From positions 1 through 46,190 of the forward strand of contig CAVFFT010000031.1 in the NCBI GenBank assembly GCA_963621885.1: a stretch of 46,190 nt of DNA, in the 5' to 3' direction. A program made the position numbers and the translations under genes. Shown here one piece after another: positions 33,782 through 41,331 of this stretch. This stretch comes from UMGS1519 sp963621885. Lineage in GTDB: Bacteria; Actinomycetota; Coriobacteriia; Coriobacteriales; Eggerthellaceae. The notes under the pieces are model-generated. The model saw nothing but the letters and a program-made list of their open reading frames with translations. It ran no database searches and had not been told where the DNA came from. The number at the start of each line of letters is the position of its first letter. Position 1 is the first letter of the stretch.

Positions 33782-34497
33782 TACTTATCCCTCCTGTCGT
33801 TGCGGTCGCCGCGACGACGGCGATCCGGACGGGACGTGCCCTCAAGAGCCGGCTCGGGAGCCTTCTGGCCAGGCAGAACGTCGCCATGGTATACCCAGAC
33901 CTGCACGCCAATCGAACCCATGGTCGTAGCGGCGGTGCAGAAGCCATAATCAATCTTCGCGCGGAGCGTGTGCAGCGGCACGCGACCTTCGCGGTACCAC
34001 TCACGACGGCACATCTCAGCGCCGCCCAGACGGCCGGAGCACTGGATGCGGATGCCCTTCGCACCGCTCTTGCGAGCGGACTGAACGGCCTTGCGCATTG
34101 CGCGGCGGAATGCCACGCGGCCTTCGAGCTGCTCAGCGATGTTCTGAGCAATCAGGCTGGCATCGAGCTCGGGGCGCTTGACCTCGACAACCTCGATGGA
34201 CACCTTGCCGTTTGCAACCTTGGACAGCTTCTTGCGCAGGTTGTCGATCTCGGCGCCCTTCTTGCCAATGACAACACCCGGTCGGGCCGTGGTGATAATC
34301 ACCTTGATCTTGTCTCCGGCGCGCTCAATCTCGATGCGAGAAACGGCCGAATGCGCGAGCTCCTGCTCGAGGAATTTGCGAATCGCGAGGTCGTTATGCA
34401 GATTGGACGCGTAGTCCTTGTCGCTGGCATACCAGCGGCTGCGCCAATTCTCGGTGATGCCAAGACGGAAACCGGTGGGGCTTACCTTCTGTCCCAT
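33781..34497 (-). CDS. rpsC: 30S ribosomal protein S3
   Basis: The 238-residue protein starts MGQKVSPTGFRLGITENWRSRWYA and has the KH domain motif VVIGKKGAEIDNLRKKL plus the C-terminal GCAEMC-like RLGGAEMCRREWYREGRVPLHTLRAKIDYGF block. The tail is strongly basic (RRRRGDRNDRR). S3 forms part of the mRNA entry tunnel and its helicase. It begins three bases after rplV. Confidence 0.97.
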   Translation of the reverse strand: MGQKVSPTGFRLGITENWRSRWYASDKDYASNLHNDLAIRKFLEQELAHSAVSRIEIERAGDKIKVIITTARPGVVIGKKGAEIDNLRKKLSKVANGKVSIEVVEVKRPELDASLIAQNIAEQLEGRVAFRRAMRKAVQSARKSGAKGIRIQCSGRLGGAEMCRREWYREGRVPLHTLRAKIDYGFCTAATTMGSIGVQVWVYHGDVLPGQKAPEPALEGTSRPDRRRRGDRNDRRDK

Positions 34498-34500
34498 GAC

Positions 34501-34842
34501 TTATGCCTCCTCTCGATTGGCAACAACGATGGTGATGTGGCTCGTGCGCTTGCGGATGCGGGACGCGGAGCCCTTGGCGCGCGGACGGATGCGCTTCCAC
34601 GTCGGGCCTTCGTTCACGTAGGCCTCCTTGACGTAGAGGTTGTTCGCGTTCATGCCGTTATTGTTCACAGCGTTCGCGATGGCGGAGTTCAGGGTCTTCT
34701 CGACAACCTCGGCCACGGCACGCTGCGTAAAGGCCAGCGTCTCAAGAGCCGTGTCGGTGTTCTTGCCGCGAATCTGGTCCACCACCACACGCGCCTTGCT
34801 CGCTGATACGCGAACGTATTTGGTGACTGCTCTAGCTTCCAT
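34501..34842 (-). CDS. rplV: 50S ribosomal protein L22
   Basis: The 113-residue protein shows KYVRVSASKARVVVDQIRGKNTDTALETLAFTQRAV and, in the exit-tunnel loop, NEGPTWKRIRPRAKGSASRIRKRTSHITIVV. L22 lines the peptide tunnel. It lies three bases after rpsS. Confidence 0.97.
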   Translation of the reverse strand: MEARAVTKYVRVSASKARVVVDQIRGKNTDTALETLAFTQRAVAEVVEKTLNSAIANAVNNNGMNANNLYVKEAYVNEGPTWKRIRPRAKGSASRIRKRTSHITIVVANREEA

Positions 34843-34845
34843 GTA

Positions 34846-35112
34846 CTATTTCTCCTTTGCGCGATGACCCTTGAAGGTGCGGGTGGGAGCGAACTCACCC
34901 AGCTTGTGGCCAACCATGGACTCGGTAATGTAAACGGGCACATGCTTGCGGCCATCGTGGACACCGATCGTATGACCAACCATCTCGGGGAAAATGGTGC
35001 TTGAGCGCGACCACGTCTTGATGACGTTCTTCTCGCCGGCAGCGTTCATAGCCTCGATGCGCTCGAGAAGCCGCGTCTCGACGAATGGTCCCTTTTTCAG
35101 ACTTCTGCTCAC
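34846..35112 (-). CDS. rpsS: 30S ribosomal protein S19
   Basis: The 88-residue protein begins MSRSLKKGPFVETRLLERIE and carries KTWSRSSTIFPEMVGHTIGVHDGRKHVPVYITESMVGHKLGEFAPTRTFKGH, the S19 signature. It forms the head-to-50S bridge with S13. It lies 23 nt after rplB. Confidence 0.97.
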   Translation of the reverse strand: MSRSLKKGPFVETRLLERIEAMNAAGEKNVIKTWSRSSTIFPEMVGHTIGVHDGRKHVPVYITESMVGHKLGEFAPTRTFKGHRAKEK

Positions 35113-35135
35113 TTATTACTCCTAACGCTTCTGCG

Positions 35136-35966
35136 CTACTTCTTGCGGCGACGGATGATGAGGCGGCTGCTGGCCTTCTTCTTGTTGCGGGTACGATGGC
35201 CCTTAGCCGGCTGGCCCCACGGAGAAACAGGATGACGGCCCGAAGACTTGTTCTTGCCTTCACCACCACCATGCGGGTGGTCGACCGGGTTCATGACCGT
35301 ACCACGGACGGTCGGGCGGATGCCCTTCCAACGGTTACGGCCAGCCTTGCCAACCTTGATGTTGGAGAATTCGGCATTGCCAACCTCACCGACGGTTGCA
35401 CGGCAGGTGAGAAGCACGCGACGCATTTCGGAGGAGGGCATACGCAGGATCGCGTACTTGCCTTCCTTAGCCATGAGCTGAACGCTCGTGCCAGCCGCAC
35501 GCGCGATTGCCGCGCCCTTGCCAGGCTGGAGCTCGATGGCGTGAATGATGGTGCCGACGGGAATCGCGGAAAGCGGAAGCGCGTTGCCGGGCTTGATGTC
35601 AGCCTGGACGCCGCTCTCGACCTTGTCGCCCACCTTCAGGCCCTTCGGGTGGAGGATGTAGCGCTTCTCGCCGTCAACATAATGAAGAAGAGCGATGCGC
35701 GCGTTGCGGTTCGGGTCGTATTCGATAGTCGCGACCTTGGCGGGTACGCCATCCTTGTCGCGCTTGAAATCGATGATGCGGTAGCGGCGCTTGTTTCCGC
35801 CACCCTGATGGCGCGTGGTCACGCGACCATAGTTGTTACGTCCTGCCTTCTTGGGCAGAGGCGTGAGCAACGACTTTTCCGGCTTGTCCGTCGTGATTTC
35901 CGCAAAGTCGGAAACCGTCTGGAAGCGACGACCGGGGCTTGTCGGCTTGTACTGCTTGACTCCCAT
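35136..35966 (-). CDS. rplB: 50S ribosomal protein L2
   Basis: The 276-residue protein has GRRFQTVSDFAEIT-type start, RHQGGGNKRRYRIIDFKR and the C-terminal NPVDHPHGGGEGKNKSSGRHPVSPWG block with the conserved His near the peptidyl transferase centre. AAAGGAAAG precedes the ATG. In most bacteria rplB follows rpsJ-rplC-rplD-rplW; here it is the first gene, about 110 nt after a near-consensus promoter. The S10 operon is therefore split in this genome. Confidence 0.97.
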   Translation of the reverse strand: MGVKQYKPTSPGRRFQTVSDFAEITTDKPEKSLLTPLPKKAGRNNYGRVTTRHQGGGNKRRYRIIDFKRDKDGVPAKVATIEYDPNRNARIALLHYVDGEKRYILHPKGLKVGDKVESGVQADIKPGNALPLSAIPVGTIIHAIELQPGKGAAIARAAGTSVQLMAKEGKYAILRMPSSEMRRVLLTCRATVGEVGNAEFSNIKVGKAGRNRWKGIRPTVRGTVMNPVDHPHGGGEGKNKSSGRHPVSPWGQPAKGHRTRNKKKASSRLIIRRRKK

Positions 35967-36328
35967 GTCTTTCCTTTCCTCTTCTTTGGCACCCGCTCAC
36001 CGCTTAGCCGTCTGGGAGAGCGGCTTTCGATTCCGGGCTACCACGCGTCCGGGTGTATCCATTTCTATACAGACGCAAATGAGAATTATAGACGGGGTCC
36101 TTGTGAGTTTCAAGAATGCATGCCGAGGCACATAAAGCGCACAAACCAGCGGCTTTTCCCGCTTGGCCAGCGGTGTTTTGGCACGAATTGGCGCAGTTTT
36201 GTGCCGCACCGACGACGTTTTTCACGCCCTAACGACCGACGGCAATGGAATCGTGGTGGGCGCGTCAGCTGGTAGCGCAAGCAGTCGGCCACTGCTCATG
36301 CCGCATCTCGCTCGCGTCCGGGTCGCTT
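35967..36328. other. Intergenic region upstream of rplB; junction with the aroB-like gene
   Basis: These 362 bases contain the rplB leader and promoter (36085-36113). On the plus strand at 36260-36296 there is a tRNA-like half: a D-arm GCGC-loop-GCGC with GCTGGTA, then stem AGCAG/CTGCT with a 7-nt loop TCGGCCA. No T-arm or acceptor stem follows. No protein gene is supported. Confidence 0.5.
36085..36113 (-). promoter_or_regulatory. Strong promoter of the rplB operon
   Basis: TTGAAA (36113-36108) and TATAAT (36090-36085) are separated by exactly 17 nt. The start would fall near 36078, giving a leader of about 110 nt. In the leader, CCGCTC (35993-35998) pairs with GAGCGG (36018-36023), and AGCCG (36006-36010) pairs with CGGCT (36021-36025). 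The two stems exclude each other, as in an attenuator or a protein-bound leader. Confidence 0.8.
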
Positions 36329-37060
36329 CTACCTCAGGCGGGCAGCGATATCGCGTCCCAGCGCATCGGCGCGGGCAGCCAATATCTGCGTGAGAGCGAG
36401 CGTGAGTGCCTCCACATCGCCAGCGGCCAGCTCTGCGGTCTGTTCCGCACACCACGCGCGAAAGTCCTCGTCGCAGAACGAGGCCTCACGCGTCAGGTCG
36501 TCGAGTCCCAGCTGCGCCTCTTCCCCGCTTTCGCAAGCAAGGGCATCACAGTCGATGCTTGCCAAAGCCGGAGCGGCGCTTATGCGCACGGGATATTCAA
36601 GGCCGGCATCGAGCTCGAAGGAGCCAACGCCCACATTATGGATCGCGCAGGCAAGCGATGCGGGAACCAGCACGAGCGGCTGGCGCGCGCCATAACTTGA
36701 CGCGGCAAAGGCGGCGATGTCCGTCGCCTGCACGCCGGCGCACACGACCAGGGGCGTGCCCGCTGTCAGATTGAGCGAGGCGAAGGCCTGATGCAATTCC
36801 GCGACCGCCGCCCAAGCGTCCGCCGGGTCAACCGCGGGAATCGTGATGTCGACAACCCGGAATCCGGCCTCATTCAGCGAGCGGGAAAGCACAGGGGCGA
36901 CACGCGTGCGCGATTCGGAATCGCAAATGAGCACCACACGATCCGCTTGCGGCGCCCGCGCACGCAAATCCCGGCCCAACGCTGCCGCGACGCCCGTTCC
37001 GATCCGCACGTCATAATGCGGCCGGTCGGCGAACTCCATGATGATGCGACTCGTCGTCAT
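36329..37060 (-). CDS. Truncated, degenerate 3-dehydroquinate synthase-like protein
   Basis: The 243-residue product aligns in order with the N-terminal NAD-binding half of AroB (YDVRIGTG, RVVLICDSES, PLVVCAGVQATDIAAFAASSYGARQPLVLVPASL). However, the GGGVxxD loop is AGVQATD, and the SVGGKT lysine block is replaced by NVGVGSF. The C-terminal domain is missing: the frame stops at IAARLR, where AroB would continue into the GHTFGHAIE metal-ligand region. It should therefore be inactive as a dehydroquinate synthase. The ATGA overlap with aroK suggests it is still translated. It may be a decayed gene or a regulatory remnant; a true aroB must exist elsewhere if the pathway works. Confidence 0.75.
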   Translation of the reverse strand: MTTSRIIMEFADRPHYDVRIGTGVAAALGRDLRARAPQADRVVLICDSESRTRVAPVLSRSLNEAGFRVVDITIPAVDPADAWAAVAELHQAFASLNLTAGTPLVVCAGVQATDIAAFAASSYGARQPLVLVPASLACAIHNVGVGSFELDAGLEYPVRISAAPALASIDCDALACESGEEAQLGLDDLTREASFCDEDFRAWCAEQTAELAAGDVEALTLALTQILAARADALGRDIAARLR

Positions 37061-37728
37061 CGGTTGGCCTCGTTCTGCAACTGTTCGCCGCTCCGTCCCA
37101 CCGCGCCCTCTTCAACCGGGCGGAGAACGCCGGATTTCAGGAGAATCTCCTCGACCTCATTCGCGATCTGCCACACGCCCTTATGGCTCGTCGAGACCCA
37201 GGCGTCCGCGACCTCCAGATACATGGGCTTGCGCTCCTCGTTCGTGCGGCGCGCCACCTCAAGGTTCTGGAACATGGGCCGACTGGAGGCATCGCCGATG
37301 CGCTCGGCCGCCTCATCGGCACTCACCTGCAGGTACATCACAAAGCCGGTCGATTTCAGGATCTCGCGATTGCGGGGCGTCTTCACGATGCCGCCGCCAC
37401 ACGAGACGATCATCGGCTCCGCTTCGAAAGCGAAATGCGAAAGCACATCCGTCTCGATGGCGCGGAAACCCTCTTCCCCGGACTCCGCGAATATCTGGGC
37501 GCAGGTTTTTCCCTCGCGCCGCTCAAGGAAGGCATCGATGTCAACACAAGAAAGGCGCACCATGCGCGCGAGGCGACGGGCGACGGTCGTCTTGCCGGCA
37601 CCCATGAAGCCAACGAAAAACACCGGCATCGTCAGCTCATAGATTTGCGGCATGTCCGCCGGCGGCTGCCAGGAACGAATTTTCGAGGCGTTCCCGATAT
37701 TCTCGAACACTTCATCCTTGCGCTTCAT
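37057..37728 (-). CDS. aroK: Shikimate kinase
   Basis: The 223-residue protein has Walker A FVGFMGAGKTTVARRLA, the shikimate-binding DIDAFLERREGKTCAQIFAESGEEGFRAIET segment (Asp and Arg contacts) and VSCGGGIV. It phosphorylates shikimate at the 3-hydroxyl using ATP. About 30 extra residues precede the usual start and a hydrophilic extension follows, so it is longer than the common 170-180. It lies 11 nt after aroC and overlaps the aroB-like gene by four bases. Confidence 0.92.
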   Translation of the reverse strand: MKRKDEVFENIGNASKIRSWQPPADMPQIYELTMPVFFVGFMGAGKTTVARRLARMVRLSCVDIDAFLERREGKTCAQIFAESGEEGFRAIETDVLSHFAFEAEPMIVSCGGGIVKTPRNREILKSTGFVMYLQVSADEAAERIGDASSRPMFQNLEVARRTNEERKPMYLEVADAWVSTSHKGVWQIANEVEEILLKSGVLRPVEEGAVGRSGEQLQNEANR

Positions 37729-37739
37729 GGCACCTCCTC

Positions 37740-38909
37740 CTAAACGGTTCGCCCGCGAAGGCGTTCGCGGTAACGTTCAATCGCGGCCTTGATATCCGTC
37801 ATGTTCGCATCGCCGAATTGGCGCAGGTAGGCGTTCGCGAGAACGAAAGCCACCTCCGACTCCGCCACGACCGCGGCTGCCGGCACGGCACACACGTCGC
37901 TGCGCTCGCGTGAGGCAGCAGCCGTCTCGAGCGTGTCGAGGTCCACAGTGGACAGCGGCTGCGCCATCGTGGGAATGGGCTTCATCGCGCAGGTCATCAC
38001 CAGAGGCATGCCATTCGTCATGCCGCCTTCGAGACCGCCCGCATTGTTCGAGGTCCGCGTGAATTTCCGTCCCGAAAGGACGATCGGGTCGTGCACCTGC
38101 GAGCCCGGAAGCGCGGCAGCCTGAAAGCCGATGCCGAATTCCACGCCCTTGATGGCGGGAATCGCGAAAAGGGCCCCGCCAAGCTGCGAGGTCAGACGCG
38201 AACCGCCCGAGACGTAGTCGCCGAGGCCTTCGACAAGACCCGTCGCAACCACGCGGAAGGTTCCGCCGAGGCTCACCCCGTCGTCCATCGCCGCATCGAT
38301 TGCCGTCTTCATCGCCTCGCTCGCCTTCGCGTCGGGGCAGCGCACCTCGCTCATTTCTATCTGAAGCGGCGCGTATTCGGCGCAGCGTGTCATGGGCTCT
38401 TCCTCGTCCCAGACCGCGTCCCCGATGCGGGTGACATAAGAAATGATCTCGACGCCCAGGTCGGCGAGGAACTCGCGGGCGATTCCCGCAGCCGCAACCC
38501 GCGCCGCGGTCTCACGGGCGCTCGAGCGCTCGAGGATGTCACGGCAATCGTTCCGGTCTCGCTTCAACACGCCAAGCAAATCGGCATGGCCCGGACGAGG
38601 CGTCACCTCGCGCTTGAGGTTCACCGGCGCTTCGCCAAAGGCCGCCATGCGGTCCGTCCAGTTTTCCCAGTCGCGATTGCGCACACGCAGCGCCACCGGC
38701 GTTCCCAGCGTCTCGCCAAAGCGAACGCCCGACAGGATTTCCACCTTGTCGGTCTCAATGGCCTGACGGCCGCCGCGGCCATACCCGCTCTGGCGGCGCG
38801 CAAGATCGCTGTTGATGTTGTCTTCGGAAATGGCAAGACCCGCCGGCACACCGGATACGATGGCGGTCAGGCAGGGGCCATGGCTTTCGCCCGCCGTTAC
38901 AAACTGCAT
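37740..38909 (-). CDS. aroC: Chorismate synthase
   Basis: The 389-residue enzyme converts EPSP to chorismate, using reduced FMN. Motifs include TAGESHGPCLTAIVSGVPAGL, RRQSGYGRGGRQAIETD and, near the C-terminus, FTRTSNNAGGLEGGMTNGMPLVMTCAMKPIPTM. Length is normal. The ribosome binding site is weak (AAGGG, 13 nt upstream). TGCTAGAAT at 38958-38950 is a likely extended -10. It heads aroC-aroK-aroB-like. Confidence 0.95.
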   Translation of the reverse strand: MQFVTAGESHGPCLTAIVSGVPAGLAISEDNINSDLARRQSGYGRGGRQAIETDKVEILSGVRFGETLGTPVALRVRNRDWENWTDRMAAFGEAPVNLKREVTPRPGHADLLGVLKRDRNDCRDILERSSARETAARVAAAGIAREFLADLGVEIISYVTRIGDAVWDEEEPMTRCAEYAPLQIEMSEVRCPDAKASEAMKTAIDAAMDDGVSLGGTFRVVATGLVEGLGDYVSGGSRLTSQLGGALFAIPAIKGVEFGIGFQAAALPGSQVHDPIVLSGRKFTRTSNNAGGLEGGMTNGMPLVMTCAMKPIPTMAQPLSTVDLDTLETAAASRERSDVCAVPAAAVVAESEVAFVLANAYLRQFGDANMTDIKAAIERYRERLRGRTV

Positions 38910-38949
38910 CTTGAAACTAACCCTTCAAACGCTTGTTGATTAAAGAGGG

Positions 38950-38958
38950 ATTCTAGCA
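38950..38958 (-). promoter_or_regulatory. Extended -10 promoter of the aro cluster
   Basis: TGCTAGAAT on the minus strand (TGn plus TAGAAT), about 41 nt before the aroC ATG. No good -35 is found at 17 nt, which fits an extended -10 promoter. Confidence 0.5.
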
Positions 38959-38992
38959 TTACCGCCCTTGCGTCCAGACAGCAAGCACGCGT

Positions 38993-39118
38993 CCGGCACG
39001 ATATAGCCATTGCGCCCGGCGCGATATGGTTGCCGCACCCGGCACATCATAATTACCGCACGCCCGGCGTGACAGGGTCATCACATCCGGCACGCCCCCG
39101 TGCAATATGGTTACCGCA
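38993..39118. repeat. Five-copy imperfect 23-bp tandem repeat
   Basis: CCGGC recurs at 38993, 39016, 39039, 39064 and 39087, spaced 23, 23, 25 and 23 bp. The unit is roughly CCGGCGCGATATGGTTACCG plus CAC; the last copy carries a roughly 9-bp insertion. The last copy runs into the yqeG-type gene: its TTACCGCA supplies that gene's stop codon. The array fills the space between that gene's 3' end and the aroC promoter. Confidence 0.75.
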
Positions 39119-39650
39119 ATTCCGCGCAATCTTCCACGCAGGCGGTCGCCCCTTGCGGAACCTCGGGCGCGTCACCCATAAGGGCCCGCTCCAGGCGCCG
39201 CAGCACCGCCATATGGGGAAGGTCGACCGACGCCAGAGGCATCACAAGATAGGAGCGCAGGCCCAGAAGCTTCGCGCCCATAATGTCGGTGCACAGCTGA
39301 TCGCCTATCACCACCGTTTCTCGAGCGGAGGCGTTCATGCGCCGCAACGCCGCGAGATAGCCATTCGGAAGCGGCTTCATCGCCTTCGCGACAATCGGCA
39401 AGTCGAGCTCTTCCGCAAGCTCAAGCGCGTTGGCATGCCAATTGTTCGAAAGCAGGCACACGCCCACGCCCGCATCCTTGCAGCGGGCGAGCCACGCCCG
39501 CACGTCGCGGGGAACCAATCCATCCGCCCGCGAGCGAATCGTGTTGTCAATATCGACAAAGGCGCAATTCAGATTCCGGCCAAGGATGTCACGTTGCACA
39601 TCGATGGCCGAAATCCGAGGGAAATACCCATCAGGAGAAAAGGCGCGCAT
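39111..39650 (-). CDS. YqeG-family HAD phosphatase
   Basis: The 179-residue protein has HAD motif I FVDIDNTI (nucleophile Asp in DxDNT), motif II LLSNN, the Lys in AKAMKPLPNGY, and motif III GDQLCTDIMGAK. This matches the YqeG HAD IIIA family, whose substrate is not settled. It lies five bases after mltG at the end of the alaS-ruvX-mltG unit. Its stop codon is inside the last copy of the 23-bp repeat array. Confidence 0.88.
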   Translation of the reverse strand: MRAFSPDGYFPRISAIDVQRDILGRNLNCAFVDIDNTIRSRADGLVPRDVRAWLARCKDAGVGVCLLSNNWHANALELAEELDLPIVAKAMKPLPNGYLAALRRMNASARETVVIGDQLCTDIMGAKLLGLRSYLVMPLASVDLPHMAVLRRLERALMGDAPEVPQGATACVEDCAELR

Positions 39651-39655
39651 GCCGT

Positions 39656-40885
39656 CTATCCGGCTGAGCTCTCGGTCGAGGCGCTCTCAGTTGCGGAGCT
39701 TGCGGCGGTGTCCGCGCTCTCATCCTCGTCCTCGCTATCAGAGCTTCCCGTCTTGTACGGTTCCGCATTGCCGGCAATAGCCGCCTGGTGATCCTCGTAG
39801 GTCGTGCTGAAGTAGTACTGCATCACGCCATCGCTGTCTTCCTGGAAGAAGAAGTACAGGAAGTCGGTCTCGGCAGGATGCGCGGCGGCCTCGATGCTCT
39901 CAACGCCCGGCGAGCAGATGGGTCCCGGAGGCAGACCGTAGTTGTATTGCGTGTTGTAGGGGTTGTCCGCCGTGTTCTCAAGATCTTCCGGCGTCGGATC
40001 GCCATTAACGATGTAGGCGGTCGTCGCGTCGCTCTGCAGGGGCATGCCATCCGAGAGGCGGTTGTAGAAGACGCTCGAAACCTCTTCGCGCACGTCCGTC
40101 GTCGATTCGCGCTCGATGATGGAAGCGAGAACAAGAACGTCGTACTTTGTCAGGTTCTTCGACTCGGCATAGGAGTAGTCGATATTCTCGACTTCCGACT
40201 GATACTGGTCGAGCATCTTGCGCACGAGTGAATCGGCCGTGTCGTCCTTCGCGATCTCGTAGGTCTTCGGGAAGAGGAAGCCCTCGAGCGAATTGTCATA
40301 CGCATCGGAAAGGAAGGAGTAGTCGGCTTCATAATTCGAAGCGTTGTTCGCACAATCAGAGAAATCGGCCGCCGTGATGCGTCCATCCGTGGCGCTTTCA
40401 ACCAGCGACGCGGTAGTGCTCACGGTCGTTCCTTCGGGAACGGTGACCGTTTCATACTCGGGGCCAGCGGAAATGGCAGCCACAAGGTCGGCAACCGACA
40501 TTCCGCCCGTGAATTCATAGGTGCCCGGCTTCAGGTTGGCCGCCGCATCCTCAAGCTTCACCTCGTCGGTAAATTCCGAGGCGCGCGACACCAGGCCATA
40601 TTCCTCAAGCAGCTCGCCAATCGCATTGGCGGACGAGCCTTCCTCGATGACAACCGTCACCTGCTGGCCGTCCTGAGCAAGCGGGCGCGACGATCCCATG
40701 CTGCAGCCACGCACCACGCCAATCGCGACAATGATGATGACAATCAGAGCGACAAGGGCAACCACAAAAGAGCGGGAATGACGCGAGGACGTAGCCGCCC
40801 CACCCGCCTTGGTGGCAGGGGCGTGAGCATGTCTCGGCCTTTTGCCGGACGGGGAAGGAGCCCCCGCACGTCTCTTGTCAGGCAT
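39656..40885 (-). CDS. mltG: Endolytic murein transglycosylase MltG
   Basis: The 409-residue protein has a basic, proline-rich cytosolic start, one membrane helix (SFVVALVALIVIIIVAIGVV, about 38-58), a LysM-like region (VTVVIEEGSSANAIGELLEEYGL) and the YceG/MltG catalytic region with ASIIERES, whose Glu is the catalytic residue, and NYGLPPGPICSPG. It cleaves nascent glycan strands to set peptidoglycan chain length. An acidic Ser/Glu tail ends the protein. AGAGGA six bases upstream selects the ATG at 40885 over 40903. It overlaps ruvX by eight bases. Confidence 0.92.
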   Translation of the reverse strand: MPDKRRAGAPSPSGKRPRHAHAPATKAGGAATSSRHSRSFVVALVALIVIIIVAIGVVRGCSMGSSRPLAQDGQQVTVVIEEGSSANAIGELLEEYGLVSRASEFTDEVKLEDAAANLKPGTYEFTGGMSVADLVAAISAGPEYETVTVPEGTTVSTTASLVESATDGRITAADFSDCANNASNYEADYSFLSDAYDNSLEGFLFPKTYEIAKDDTADSLVRKMLDQYQSEVENIDYSYAESKNLTKYDVLVLASIIERESTTDVREEVSSVFYNRLSDGMPLQSDATTAYIVNGDPTPEDLENTADNPYNTQYNYGLPPGPICSPGVESIEAAAHPAETDFLYFFFQEDSDGVMQYYFSTTYEDHQAAIAGNAEPYKTGSSDSEDEDESADTAASSATESASTESSAG

Positions 40886-41315
40886 GTTGTTCCTCTCGTT
40901 CATTGGCGTGCCGGGAATCGAGCCACGCCTGCAGCATCAAGCTTGCTGCAACCATATCAACTTTCCCCCGCATTGACTTCTCGTTGAGTCCTTGTTGACG
41001 CAATATTTGCTTTGCCTCACGGGATGTCAGCCTCTCGTCGGCAAACGCCAGGGGAAGGCCACTCGCTTTTGCCACCTTTTCAGCAATCCCCCGAATGCGC
41101 TCGGCTTGCGGACCCTCTTCGCCTGCAAGCGTGACGGGAAGCCCACTCAGCAAAAGCTCGGGTTCCCAATCTTCCAGCACCCGGCGAAACGAGGACGCCA
41201 TGCCCTCGACTTCGACGGCGGGAAGCACGCAAACGGGAGTCGCAACGCGTTCGCCCGGGTCGGAAACGGCAATTCCAACCCGGACCTCGCCAATATCAAG
41301 CGCAAGAACTCTCAT
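40878..41315 (-). CDS. ruvX: Holliday junction resolvase-like RuvX/YqgF
   Basis: The 145-residue protein begins MRVLALDIGEVRVGIAVSDP, the RNase H-like YqgF start with its metal-binding Asp, and continues LLLSGLPVTLAGEEGPQA, LPLAFADERLTSREAKQILR and KVDMVAASLMLQAWLD. YqgF proteins act in 16S rRNA 5' maturation and have been proposed as resolvases. The family start fixes 41315; the longer frame to 41513 lies inside alaS. It is 16 nt after alaS and overlaps mltG. Confidence 0.92.
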   Translation of the reverse strand: MRVLALDIGEVRVGIAVSDPGERVATPVCVLPAVEVEGMASSFRRVLEDWEPELLLSGLPVTLAGEEGPQAERIRGIAEKVAKASGLPLAFADERLTSREAKQILRQQGLNEKSMRGKVDMVAASLMLQAWLDSRHANEREEQHA

Positions 41316-41331
41316 GAACGCCCTGTCACGT

